Part shown: piece after piece, positions 42,225 to 50,683 of the stretch | Numbering within the stretch: position 1 is the stretch's first letter | Layout: the number at the start of each line of letters is the position of its first letter | NCBI RefSeq assembly: GCF_000717345.1 | Contig: NZ_JNZA01000026.1 | Span: 1 to 64,000, forward strand | DNA length: 64,000 nt | Direction: 5' to 3' | Source: Streptomyces lydicus | GTDB taxonomy: Bacteria > Actinomycetota > Actinomycetes > Streptomycetales > Streptomycetaceae | The notes under the pieces: generated by a model | The model's database searches: none | Told to the model about the DNA's origin: nothing | What the model saw: only the letters and a program-made list of their open reading frames with translations | Program-made: the position numbers and the translations under genes

Positions 42225-43799
42225 GTGGAACTCCGCGGGATCACCAAGCGGTTCCCGGGAGTCGTCGCCAACCACGACATCGACATCACCATCCACCGCG
42301 GCACCGTGCACGCGCTGGTCGGCGAGAACGGCGCGGGCAAGTCCACGCTGATGAAGATCCTCTACGGCATGCAGAAGCCGGACGAGGGCACCATCGGCAT
42401 CGACGGCGACCAGGTCAGCTTCCACAGCCCGGCCGACGCCATCGCCCGCGGCATCGGCATGGTGCACCAGCACTTCATGCTCGCCGAGAACCTCACCGTC
42501 CTGGAGAACGTCGTTCTCGGCGGTGAGAAACTGCACGGCATCGGCGCCAAGGCCCGCGCCGAGATCCTCAAGATCTCCGACCGCTACGGCCTCGGTGTCC
42601 GCCCCGACGTCCTCGTCGAGGACCTCGGCGTCGCCGACCGCCAGCGCGTGGAGATCCTCAAGGTCCTCTACCGCGGCGCCCGCACGCTCATCCTCGACGA
42701 GCCGACCGCGGTGCTGGTCCCGCAGGAGGTCGACGCGCTCTTCGACAACCTGCGCGAACTCAAGGCCGAGGGCCTGACCGTCATCTTCATCTCCCACAAG
42801 CTGGGCGAGGTGCTCTCGGTCGCCGACGACATCACCGTCATCCGGCGCGGCACCACCGTGGCCTCCGTCGTTCCCGGCGAGACCACGCCCAAGCAGCTCG
42901 CCGAGCTGATGGTCGGCAGCGAGCTGCCGTCGCCGCAGACCCGCGAGTCCACCGTCACGGACGTGGAGATGCTGAAGGTCGAAGGGCTGAGGCTGACCAC
43001 CGCCGATGCGGAGGGGGTGGAGCGCACCGTCCTGGAGGACGTGTCGCTGACCATCCACAAGGGCGAGGTCCTGGGCATCGCGGGGGTGGAGGGCAACGGC
43101 CAGGCCGAACTGGTCGAGGCGATCATGGGGATGCGCGACCCCGACAGCGGCATCATCACGCTGGACGGCACCGACATCAGCCACCTGCCCACCCGCACCC
43201 GGCGCGAGGACGGCATCGGCTACATCCCCGAGGACCGCCACCGGCACGGCCTGCTGCTGGAGGCCCCCCTGTGGGAGAACCGCATCCTGGGCCACGTCAC
43301 CCAGAAGCCCAACGCCAAGGGCCGGCTGCTCGACCTGAAGGCCGCCCGCGCGGACACCGAGCGGATCGTCGCCGAGTACGACGTCCGCACCCCCGGCATC
43401 GAGGTCACCGCGGCCTCGCTCTCCGGCGGCAACCAGCAGAAGCTGATCTTCGGCCGTGAGATGAGCCACCACCCCAAACTGCTGATCGCCGCGCACCCCA
43501 CCCGGGGCGTGGACGTCGGCGCCCAGGCGCAGATCTGGGACCAGATCCGTACCGCCCGCCACGAGGGTCTCGCCGTACTGCTGATCTCCGCCGACCTGGA
43601 CGAGCTGATCGGCCTGTCCGATTGCCTGCGGGTGATGTACCGCGGCCGGCTCGTCGCGGACGCGGACCCCGCCACCATCACCCCTGAGGAGCTGGGCTCG
43701 GCCATGACCGGCGCCGCCAGCGGCCATCTCACGCATTCCGACAACGACTCCGCCGCGGAGCAGGAGCCGCGCTCGTCCCAGGAGGGGGAGTCCGAGTGA
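42225..43799 (+). CDS. ABC transporter ATP-binding protein, nucleoside uptake
   Basis: 524 residues (542 if translation begins at the ATC at 42171), a duplicated ABC ATPase of the RbsA/NupA type. Half 1 has Walker A GENGAGKST, the Q-loop VHQHFM, a signature VEDLGVADRQRVEI and Walker B TLILDEPTA. Half 2 has GVEGNGQAEL in place of a good Walker A, signature LSGGNQQKL, and LLIAAHPTRGVDVG where Asp-Glu of Walker B is degenerate, as is common in this family. The in-frame sequence upstream of the GTG is open and Ser/Pro/Ala-rich, with GAGGAG eight bases before the ATC. Coupled to the permeases by a GTGA overlap. Confidence 0.92.
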   Translation: MELRGITKRFPGVVANHDIDITIHRGTVHALVGENGAGKSTLMKILYGMQKPDEGTIGIDGDQVSFHSPADAIARGIGMVHQHFMLAENLTVLENVVLGGEKLHGIGAKARAEILKISDRYGLGVRPDVLVEDLGVADRQRVEILKVLYRGARTLILDEPTAVLVPQEVDALFDNLRELKAEGLTVIFISHKLGEVLSVADDITVIRRGTTVASVVPGETTPKQLAELMVGSELPSPQTRESTVTDVEMLKVEGLRLTTADAEGVERTVLEDVSLTIHKGEVLGIAGVEGNGQAELVEAIMGMRDPDSGIITLDGTDISHLPTRTRREDGIGYIPEDRHRHGLLLEAPLWENRILGHVTQKPNAKGRLLDLKAARADTERIVAEYDVRTPGIEVTAASLSGGNQQKLIFGREMSHHPKLLIAAHPTRGVDVGAQAQIWDQIRTARHEGLAVLLISADLDELIGLSDCLRVMYRGRLVADADPATITPEELGSAMTGAASGHLTHSDNDSAAEQEPRSSQEGESE

Positions 43800-44902
43800 A
43801 GAAGATCGACAAGAACAAGCTGATCCTGGGCATCGCCGCGCCCGTCCTGGCGATCGTCGCGGCGCTGGCCATCACCTCGGTGATCATCCTGGCCACCGGC
43901 AAGGACCCGATCCACGCCTACCTGGTGATGGCCGACTTCGGCTCCAAGAGCGACAGCCAGGTCTGGATCATCAACAAGGCGGTCCCCTACTACCTGTCCG
44001 CGCTGGCCGTCGCCATCGGCTTCCGGATGAACCTCTTCAACATCGGCGTCGACGGCCAGTACCGCATCGCGGCGTTCTTCGCCGCGGTGGTCGGCGGTGC
44101 GCTGACCCTCCCCGGCTTCCTCCAGATCCCGGTCATCATCATCGTCGCGATGCTGGTCGGCTCGGTCTGGGCAGGCATCGCGGGTCTGCTGAAGACCACC
44201 CGCGGCGTCAGCGAGGTGATCACCACGATCATGCTGAACGCCATCGCGGCCGCGGTCATCGGCTACTTCCTCCAGGACGGCCGGCTCGCGGTCAAGGACG
44301 GCAACCTCTTCCACACGCCGAACCTCCCGGCCTCCAGCCACTTCTTCACCATCCCCACCCAGCCCGCTCCCCTCGACGGCTTCCTCGTCATCGCCGTGGT
44401 CGTCGGCTTCGTGTACTGGTTCGTGCTCAACCGCACCCGCTTCGGCTTCGACCTCCGCACGGTCGGCCAGTCCGAGTCCGCGGCCGAGGCGGGCGGCGTC
44501 AGCGTCAAGCGGATGATCGTCACCTCGATGCTGCTGTCCGGCGCCGCGGCGGGCCTGATCGGCATGCCCACGCTGCTCGGCTCCTCGTACAACTACGGCA
44601 CCGACTTCCCCATCGGCATCGGCTTCACCGGCATCGCCATCGCGCTGCTGGGCCGGAACCACCCGCTCGGGATGGCCGCCGCCGCGCTGCTGTGGGGCTT
44701 CCTCGAGCGCACCGGCACCCAGCTCGAATTCGAGGACTACCAGCAGGAGATCGTCGGCGTGATGCAGGGCGTCATCGTGCTGTGCGTCGTCGTCGCCTAC
44801 GAACTCGTACGGCGCTACGGCCTCAGACTCCAGCAGCGGCAGGTCGGCGCGGAGCTCGCCGCCCAGGCCCGTAAGACCGAGAAGGCGGAGGTGTCCTCGT
44901 GA
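43796..44902 (+). CDS. ABC transporter permease 1, nucleoside uptake
   Basis: 368 residues, ~9-10 membrane helices of the BPD_transp_2 family, with the cytosolic coupling sequence SAAEAGGVSVKRMIVTSMLLSGAAAGLIGMPTLLG and ISNIGVDGQYR-like FNIGVDGQYRIAAFFAAV. It forms the pore together with the next permease. The GTG overlaps the ATPase stop (GTGA). The C-terminus is basic and cytosolic. Confidence 0.93.
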   Translation: MKKIDKNKLILGIAAPVLAIVAALAITSVIILATGKDPIHAYLVMADFGSKSDSQVWIINKAVPYYLSALAVAIGFRMNLFNIGVDGQYRIAAFFAAVVGGALTLPGFLQIPVIIIVAMLVGSVWAGIAGLLKTTRGVSEVITTIMLNAIAAAVIGYFLQDGRLAVKDGNLFHTPNLPASSHFFTIPTQPAPLDGFLVIAVVVGFVYWFVLNRTRFGFDLRTVGQSESAAEAGGVSVKRMIVTSMLLSGAAAGLIGMPTLLGSSYNYGTDFPIGIGFTGIAIALLGRNHPLGMAAAALLWGFLERTGTQLEFEDYQQEIVGVMQGVIVLCVVVAYELVRRYGLRLQQRQVGAELAAQARKTEKAEVSS

Positions 44903-46188
44903 GTACGAACCTCACGGCTCCGGTCGACCAGAGCCCCCACCACCACAAGCCCAAGGCATCCCGGGCCAAGCTCAGCTACCCCAAGGTCCTGCTGATCATC
45001 TCGGGCAGCCTGATCCTGCTGTCCCTGCTGCGGGTGATCACCGGCGCCAACAACCTGACCGAATCCGGCCAGTACACCGCCGCGCTCAACGCCGCCGTGC
45101 CGATCGGCCTGGCCGGCCTCGGCGGTCTGTGGTCCGAGCGCTCCGGCGTCATCAACATCGGCCTCGAAGGCATGATGATGCTGGGCGCCTTCTCCGCGGG
45201 CGCGGTCGGCTGGCAGCACGGCCCCTGGGCCGCGGCGGCGGCCGGAATCGTCGGCGGCGCGCTCGGCGGACTGCTGCACGCCGTCGTCACCGTCACCTTC
45301 GGCGTCGACCACATCATCTCCGGCGTCGCCATCAACATCATGGCGCTCGGCCTGACCCAGTTCCTCGCCAAGCTGTGGTTCGGCGCGGACGGCAGCGCGG
45401 CGGCGGCCGCCGGCGGCAACGACAAGCAGTCGCCACCGATGCCCGACATGCCGACGTTCACCGTGCCCGGTCTGTCCGACTGGCTCTACTCCGTCGAGCA
45501 GCACCACTGGTTCCTGGTCTCCGACGTGGCCGGCATCCTCGGCTCCCTGGTCACCAACGTCTCCTGGCTGACCCTGCTGACCGCCGTCGTCTTCGTGCTC
45601 AGCTTCTTCGTCCTGTGGCGTTCCGCCTTCGGCCTGCGGCTGCGCTCCTGCGGCGAGGGCCCGATCGCGGCCGAGTCGCTGGGCGTCAACGTCTACCGCT
45701 ACAAGTACGCGGCGGTGATCGTCTCCGGCGCGCTGGCCGGCCTCGGCGGCGCGTTCCTCGCGATCTACGTGCACATCTACCAGGACGGCCAGACCGGCGG
45801 CCGCGGCTACATCGGCCTCGCCACCATGATCTTCGGCAACTGGCGGCCGGGCGGCGTCGCCATGGGCGCCGGCTTGTTCGGCTTCATGGACGCGCTCCAG
45901 CTGCGCGGCGGCGGCCCCACCGTCCACGCGCTGCTGCTCCTGCTCGCCGTGCTGCTGGTCGGCCTGGCGGTGTGGAAGCTGCGCGCCGGGCAGCGCCCCC
46001 AGGCCGTGATCAGCCTGGTCGTCGCCGTGCTGCTCGCCGCCTGGTACGCCACCACCGACACGGTCCCGCTGGAGATCGTCGGTGTCGCCCCGTACATCGC
46101 CACGCTGCTGGTGCTCTCGCTGGCTTCGCAACGACTGCGGCCCCCGAAGGCCATCGGCAAGATCTACCGGAGAGGCCAGGGCAAGTGA
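44899..46188 (+). CDS. ABC transporter permease 2, nucleoside uptake
   Basis: 429 residues with ~10 membrane helices, the second BPD_transp_2 permease of the BmpA-type importer: GLGGLWSERSGVINIGLEGMMMLGAFSAG, GVDHIISGVAINIMALGLT, the coupling segment LRLRSCGEGPIAAESLGVNVYRYKYAAVIVSGALAGLGGAFLAI and IGLATMIFGNWRPGG. A His-rich N-terminus (SPHHHKP) and a ~70-residue extracellular loop between helices are present. The GTG overlaps the previous stop (GTGA), and its own stop overlaps cdd the same way. Confidence 0.93.
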   Translation: MSTNLTAPVDQSPHHHKPKASRAKLSYPKVLLIISGSLILLSLLRVITGANNLTESGQYTAALNAAVPIGLAGLGGLWSERSGVINIGLEGMMMLGAFSAGAVGWQHGPWAAAAAGIVGGALGGLLHAVVTVTFGVDHIISGVAINIMALGLTQFLAKLWFGADGSAAAAAGGNDKQSPPMPDMPTFTVPGLSDWLYSVEQHHWFLVSDVAGILGSLVTNVSWLTLLTAVVFVLSFFVLWRSAFGLRLRSCGEGPIAAESLGVNVYRYKYAAVIVSGALAGLGGAFLAIYVHIYQDGQTGGRGYIGLATMIFGNWRPGGVAMGAGLFGFMDALQLRGGGPTVHALLLLLAVLLVGLAVWKLRAGQRPQAVISLVVAVLLAAWYATTDTVPLEIVGVAPYIATLLVLSLASQRLRPPKAIGKIYRRGQGK

Positions 46189-46580
46189 GCACCACTCCCG
46201 ACTGGGAGTCGCTGCGGGCGCAGGCCCGGGACGCGATGTCCCGGGCCTACGCCCCGTACTCCGGCTACCCCGTCGGGGCCGCCGCCCTCGTGGACGACGG
46301 CCGCACGGTCACCGGCTGCAACGTGGAGAACGCCTCGTACGGCCTCGCCCTGTGCGCCGAATGCGGCCTGATCTCCGCCCTGTTCGCCACCGGCGGCGGC
46401 CGCCTCACGGCCTTCACCTGCGTCGACGGCGCCGGCGACCTGCTGGTCCCCTGCGGCCGCTGCCGCCAACTCCTGCACGAGCACGGCGGCCCGGACCTCC
46501 TGGTCGACACGAGTGCCGGCGTCCGCCCGCTCTCCGAGCTGCTGCCGGACGCCTTCGGCCCCCACCACCTCACCCGCTGA
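46185..46580 (+). CDS. cdd: Cytidine deaminase
   Basis: 131 residues of the tetrameric type: RAYAPYSGYPVGAAALVDDGRTVTGCNVENASYGLALCAECGLISAL, with the zinc/catalytic motif CAE, then VPCGRCRQLLHEHGG with the other two zinc cysteines. It converts cytidine and deoxycytidine to uridine and deoxyuridine. The GTG at 46185 overlaps the permease stop by four bases (GTGA), so uptake and first salvage step are made together. A 26-bp tandem repeat starts on its stop codon. Confidence 0.95.
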   Translation: MSTTPDWESLRAQARDAMSRAYAPYSGYPVGAAALVDDGRTVTGCNVENASYGLALCAECGLISALFATGGGRLTAFTCVDGAGDLLVPCGRCRQLLHEHGGPDLLVDTSAGVRPLSELLPDAFGPHHLTR

Positions 46581-46704
46581 CCACGGGCGGCGCCCGCTGC
46601 CGCTGACCACGCGCGGTGCCTGCCGCCGCTGACCGCCGGCGGCGCCTGCCGTCGGCGGCCTCCGGTGGCGCCTGCCGCCGGCGGCCCCCGGAACGCCCTG
46701 GCCT
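46575..46704 (+). repeat. 26-bp tandem repeat, four copies plus a degenerate fifth
   Basis: Units begin at 46575, 46601, 46627, 46653 and (degenerate) 46679, each 26 bp. The first three start CGCTGACC and carry a (C/G)G(C/G)CGG(C/T)GCC core; unit 1 spans the cdd stop codon. GC content is above 80 percent. Confidence 0.75.
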
Positions 46705-46727
46705 CCCCTCACGTTGTGGTCTGCAAG

Positions 46728-46761
46728 GGGCGTTCGCGTCCCCTACGGGATGCGAACGCCC
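46728..46761 (+). terminator. Hairpin terminator of the transporter-cdd operon
   Basis: GGGCGTTCGCGTCCC and GGGATGCGAACGCCC pair over 15 bp with a single G-U and a 4-nt loop, ~150 bp after cdd and before the deoA operator. Confidence 0.7.
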
Positions 46762-46814
46762 GCCCCTTACGTGCCGTGCCTGCCGTCTGCCGGCCCGCCC
46801 TGGCCACCCCGGCG

Positions 46815-46828
46815 TCTATGCGTGTAGA
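46815..46828. promoter_or_regulatory. Nucleoside-regulon motif, variant copy (deoA)
   Basis: TCTATGCGTGTAGA keeps the outer TCTA/TAGA arms of TCTACGCGCGTAGA with two C-to-T changes. It lies 30 bp upstream of the deoA ATG. Confidence 0.6.
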
Positions 46829-46858
46829 ACGGACCTACCCGTTCGAAAGGAACCGTCC

Positions 46859-48136
46859 ATGGACGCCATCTCCGTCATCCGTACCAAGCGCGACCGCGGC
46901 GAACTGACCCCCGATCAGATCGACTGGGTCATCGACGCCTACACCCGCGGCGAGGTCGCCCACGAGCAGATGTCGTCCCTGGCGATGGCCATCTTCCTCA
47001 ACGGGATGAACCGCAAGGAGATCGCCCGCTGGACCGCGGCCATGATCGCCTCCGGTGAGCGCATGGACTTCTCCTCGCTGCCCCGCCCCACCGCCGACAA
47101 GCACTCCACCGGCGGCGTCGGCGACAAGATCACCCTGCCGCTCGCCCCGCTCGTCGCCGCCTGCGGCGCCGCCGTCCCGCAGCTCTCCGGCCGGGGCCTG
47201 GGCCACACCGGCGGCACCCTCGACAAGCTGGAGTCCATCCCCGGCTGGCGCGCGACCCTCTCCAACGCCGAGATGCTGGACGTGCTGCGCGACGTCGGCT
47301 CCGTCATCTGCGCCGCCGGCGACGGCCTCGCCCCCGCCGACAAGAAGCTCTACGCCCTCCGCGACGTCACCGCCACCGTCGAGTCCATCCCGCTCATCGC
47401 CTCCTCGATCATGTCCAAGAAGATCGCCGAGGGCACCGGCTCCCTCGTCCTGGACGTCAAGGTCGGCTCCGGCGCCTTCATGAAGCACCTCGACGACGCC
47501 CGCGAACTCGCCTCCACCATGGTCGGGTTGGGCACCGACCACGGCGTCCGCACGGTCGCCCTGCTCACCGACATGGCCACCCCCCTCGGCCGGACCGCGG
47601 GCAACGCCCTCGAAGTACGGGAATCCGTCGAGGTGCTGGCCGGCGGCGGCCCCCAGGACGTCATCGACCTCACCCTCGCGCTGGCCCGCGAAATGCTTGA
47701 CGCGGCCGGCCTCAAGGACGCCGACCCGGCCAAGGCGCTCGCCGACGGCTCCGCCATGGACCACTGGCGCCGCATGATCACCGCGCAGGGCGGCGACCCC
47801 GACGCGGCCCTCCCCGTCGCCCGTGAGCAGCACACCGTCACCGCCTCCGCCACCGGCACCCTCACCACCCTCGATGCCTACGCCGTCGGCCTCGCCGCCT
47901 GGCGTCTGGGCGCCGGCCGGGCCCGCAAGGAGGACCCGGTCCAGGCCGCCGCCGGCATCGAACTCCACGCCAAGCCCGGCGACCGCGTCACCGCCGGCCA
48001 GCCCCTGCTCACCCTGCACACCGACACCCCCGAGAAGCTCCCCTACGCCCTCCAGGCCCTCGACGGCGGCGTCCTCGTCGGCCCCGCCGACGCCACCTTC
48101 GTGGCGGGCCCCGTGGTGCTGGAACGTATCGGCTGA
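46859..48136 (+). CDS. deoA: Thymidine/pyrimidine-nucleoside phosphorylase
   Basis: 425 residues: DAISVIRTKRDRGELTPDQIDWVIDAYTRGEV, then the signature region SGRGLGHTGGTLDKLESIPG, phosphate-site KHSTGGVGDK, and C-terminal domain blocks DPVQAAAGIELHAKPGDRVTAGQPLLTLHTD. It cleaves thymidine, deoxyuridine or uridine to base plus (deoxy)ribose-1-phosphate. The deoxyribose product can feed DeoC, encoded at 62.7 kb. The ATG has AAAGGAACC upstream. It is a separate transcription unit from cdd, with its own regulon-like motif. Confidence 0.95.
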   Translation: MDAISVIRTKRDRGELTPDQIDWVIDAYTRGEVAHEQMSSLAMAIFLNGMNRKEIARWTAAMIASGERMDFSSLPRPTADKHSTGGVGDKITLPLAPLVAACGAAVPQLSGRGLGHTGGTLDKLESIPGWRATLSNAEMLDVLRDVGSVICAAGDGLAPADKKLYALRDVTATVESIPLIASSIMSKKIAEGTGSLVLDVKVGSGAFMKHLDDARELASTMVGLGTDHGVRTVALLTDMATPLGRTAGNALEVRESVEVLAGGGPQDVIDLTLALAREMLDAAGLKDADPAKALADGSAMDHWRRMITAQGGDPDAALPVAREQHTVTASATGTLTTLDAYAVGLAAWRLGAGRARKEDPVQAAAGIELHAKPGDRVTAGQPLLTLHTDTPEKLPYALQALDGGVLVGPADATFVAGPVVLERIG

Positions 48137-48158
48137 CCTGCGGTTTCCTCGTACGGGT

Positions 48159-48192
48159 GAACGGGACCGGCGGATTGCCGCCGGTCCCGTTC
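48159..48192 (+). terminator. Terminator of deoA
   Basis: A perfect 15-bp stem (GAACGGGACCGGCGG and complement) with an ATTG loop, 22 bp after deoA. Confidence 0.8.
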
Positions 48193-48223
48193 GGGCATGG
48201 TGGGACCGGTCCCGCACGGACGA

Positions 48224-48268
48224 CGAAGGGCCCGCCCCACCAGGACAGGTGGCGGGGCGGGCCCTTCG
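48224..48268 (-). terminator. Terminator of the convergent MFS gene
   Basis: A perfect 15-bp stem CGAAGGGCCCGCCCC/GGGGCGGGCCCTTCG with a 15-nt loop, ending 13 bp from the MFS stop. Confidence 0.75.
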
Positions 48269-48281
48269 CGCTGAGGGGGTG

Positions 48282-49601
48282 TTACGCGGCCCTCTCCAGG
48301 TGGAGCAGCCGGCGTTCGGTCATCGCCTTGCGGGTGGCGTACAGGGTGATCGACGCGGCGCCGAGCATCGCCGCGAGGCCGAGCAGCACGGTGCCCTCCC
48401 AGCCGACCGCGTGGAAGGCCGCGGCGCCCAGTGCACCACCCAGGCTGCTGCCGACGTAGTACGCGCACTGGTAGAGCGCCGACGCCTGGGCGCGGGCCGT
48501 CTTGGCGGTGCGGCTGACCGAGGACGAGGCGACCGCGTGGCCCGCGAAGAAGCCGGCGGTGATCAGGACGAGGCCCGCCAGCACCGCGCCCACCGAGTCG
48601 GCCAGGCTCAGCAGCAGGCCCGTCGAGGTGGTGCCCACGGCCAGGTAGAGGGCGCCCCGGCGGCCCACCCGGGCCACCAGCTTGCCGGCCGCGGCCGAGG
48701 AGACCGTACCGACCAGGTAGATCACGAAGATCGAACCGACGATGCCCTGCGGCAGGTTGAACGGCTCGGCGACCAGGCGGTAGCCGATGACCGTGTAGAC
48801 CGCGCCGAAGACCGTCATGAACAGCGCGCCGATGCCGTACAGCCGGCGCAGCAGCGGGTCGGCGAGGTGGCCGCCGAGCGTACGGGCCAGCGCCCGCGGG
48901 CCCACCGCACGCGGGGCGAAGTGCCGGGCCCTGGGCACCAGCAGCCGGAACGTCACCGCGCACACCACGGCCAGCATGCCGACCGCGCCCAGCGCGGCCC
49001 GCCAGCCCCATGCCTGGGCGACCCAGCCGGTCACGATCCGGCCGGACATGCCGCCGATGCTGTTGCCCGCCACGAACAGTCCGATGGCCGCCACCAGCGC
49101 CTTGGCGCGTACCTCCTCGGCCAGGAACGCCATCGCCGAGGCCGGCAGCCCGGCCAGCGCGACACCCTGGACGGCGCGCAGCGCGATCAGTACGCCGAGG
49201 GACGGCGCGAACGGCACCACCAGCGCGATCAGCGCGGCCACCGAGAGGGACGCCGTCATCAGCGCGCGCCGCCCGAACCGCTCGGAGACCGCGCTCAGCG
49301 GGATCACCCCGAGCGCCAGCCCGAAGGTCGCCGCCGACACCGTCCAGCTGGCCTGGTCCGGGCTCACCCGGAGGTCGGTGGAGATCGCCGGCAGCAGTGC
49401 CTGCGTCGAGTACAGCAGGGCGAAGGTGGCCACTCCGGCGGCGAAGAGGGCGAAGCTCATCCGGCGGTAACCGGGCCCGCCGGGCCGCAGCTTGCCGGCC
49501 TCGGGATCGGGCGCGGCGGCGGAGGAAGAAGAGTCTGTGGACGACGAGGGAGAGGCGGCCGCACGGTCGGTGACGGACGCCCCGGTATCAGCGGGAGGCA
49601 T
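48282..49601 (-). CDS. MFS transporter
   Basis: 439 residues with 12 membrane helices and a disordered Ser/Ala-rich N-terminus. The MFS A-motif variant SERFGRRALM occurs after helix 2, a Gly/Ser-rich helix pattern (AGNSIGGMSGRIVTGW) fits the arabinose-efflux/YnfM-like subgroup, and GKLVARVGRRGAL repeats the A-motif in the second half. The substrate is unknown; drug or sugar export is usual for the group. It is divergent from a LysR regulator with a T-N11-A box between them, so induction by a small molecule is likely. Confidence 0.87.
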   Translation of the reverse strand: MPPADTGASVTDRAAASPSSSTDSSSSAAAPDPEAGKLRPGGPGYRRMSFALFAAGVATFALLYSTQALLPAISTDLRVSPDQASWTVSAATFGLALGVIPLSAVSERFGRRALMTASLSVAALIALVVPFAPSLGVLIALRAVQGVALAGLPASAMAFLAEEVRAKALVAAIGLFVAGNSIGGMSGRIVTGWVAQAWGWRAALGAVGMLAVVCAVTFRLLVPRARHFAPRAVGPRALARTLGGHLADPLLRRLYGIGALFMTVFGAVYTVIGYRLVAEPFNLPQGIVGSIFVIYLVGTVSSAAAGKLVARVGRRGALYLAVGTTSTGLLLSLADSVGAVLAGLVLITAGFFAGHAVASSSVSRTAKTARAQASALYQCAYYVGSSLGGALGAAAFHAVGWEGTVLLGLAAMLGAASITLYATRKAMTERRLLHLERAA

Positions 49602-49636
49602 GCTTCGAAGGTAGAGCGCCGGTTTTCATGCGTCCA

Positions 49637-49653
49637 ATGCATGGAAACTGCAT
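49637..49653. promoter_or_regulatory. LysR box between MFS and lysR genes
   Basis: ATGCA-N7-TGCAT (49637-49653) is an inverted T-N11-A-type site. Further TGCAT and ATGC copies lie to 49675, between the divergent MFS gene and LysR gene. Confidence 0.6.
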
Positions 49654-49720
49654 AATCAATGCTGTGATGCATGATCGCAGGTCGCCGGGGTCCCTGTTGC
49701 AGCTTCGCAACAGAAAAGAC

Positions 49721-50629
49721 ATGTCGGAATCTTCCTGGGCGCTGACGCTGGCACCGCGGCTGGCCCAGTTCGAGGCCGTGGCCCGCCACGAGCACGTGAC
49801 CCGCGCCGCGCAGGAGCTGGGGATGCCCCAGTCGACGCTGAGCCGCGCCATCGTCCGGCTGGAGGAGGACCTCGGCGTCGCCCTCTTCGCCCGGCACGGC
49901 CGGACCCTCTCCCTCAGCCCCGCCGGCCGCACCTTCCTCTCCTCCGTCGAACGCGCGCTGGCAGACGTCGAACGCGCCACCGAGTCCGTCCGCGCGGACG
50001 TCGACCCGGAGGCCGGCAAGGTCGCCTTCGGATTCCTGCACACGCTCGGATCGGAGACCGTACCGGGCCTGCTGCGCACCTTCCGTGCCGACCACCCCAA
50101 GGTCCGCTTCCAGCTCGTCCAGAACTACGGCGAGGCAATGATCGAACGGCTCCGCGCCGGCGACCTCGACCTGTGCCTGACCTCCCCCGTCCCGGACTAC
50201 CCCGACCTGGTCGCCCGCCGGCTCGACGAACAGAAACTCCGCCTGGTCGTACCGGAGGACCACCGGCTGGCCACCCGCAAACGGATCCGCCTCGTCGAGG
50301 CCGCCGACGAACTGTTCGTCACCCTCGAACCGGGCTACGGCCTGCGTCGCATCACCGACGCCCTGTGCACCGAGGCGGGGTTCACCCCGAAGGTCGCGTT
50401 CGAGGGCGAGGAGGCCGAGACCCTCCGCGGCCTGGTCGCCGCCGGCCTGGGCGTCGCCCTCCTGCCCCCACCCGCCGTACCCCGCCCCGGCGTCGTGGAA
50501 CTGACCGTCACCGCCCCCCGCGCCGTCCGCGAGATCGGCGTCGCCTGGCTCGACGGCCACGTGGACACACCCCCGGTGGCCGCCTTCAAAAAATTCCTCC
50601 TGAGCCGCCGCGGCGAACTGCTGTCCTGA
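49721..50629 (+). CDS. LysR-family regulator
   Basis: 302 residues from the ATG at 49721; an ATG at 49667 would add 18 residues and is also possible. The winged helix is LAPRLAQFEAVARHEHVTRAAQELGMPQSTLSRAIVRLEEDLGVALFARHGRTLSLSPAGRTFL, followed by a periplasmic-binding-like effector domain (GKVAFGFLHTLGSETVPGLLRTF). It is probably the local regulator of the divergent MFS gene. No ribosome site is strong for either start. Confidence 0.87.
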   Translation: MSESSWALTLAPRLAQFEAVARHEHVTRAAQELGMPQSTLSRAIVRLEEDLGVALFARHGRTLSLSPAGRTFLSSVERALADVERATESVRADVDPEAGKVAFGFLHTLGSETVPGLLRTFRADHPKVRFQLVQNYGEAMIERLRAGDLDLCLTSPVPDYPDLVARRLDEQKLRLVVPEDHRLATRKRIRLVEAADELFVTLEPGYGLRRITDALCTEAGFTPKVAFEGEEAETLRGLVAAGLGVALLPPPAVPRPGVVELTVTAPRAVREIGVAWLDGHVDTPPVAAFKKFLLSRRGELLS

Positions 50630-50683
50630 GGGCCCGCCTTGGCCGCCCGTCGCTGCGGTCGGTGCCGGCGGGAAGGGCCGCGC

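Noticed and set aside
46575..46704. CRISPR array
   Set aside because: The 26-bp units abut with no spacers and lie on a stop codon; this is a simple tandem repeat.
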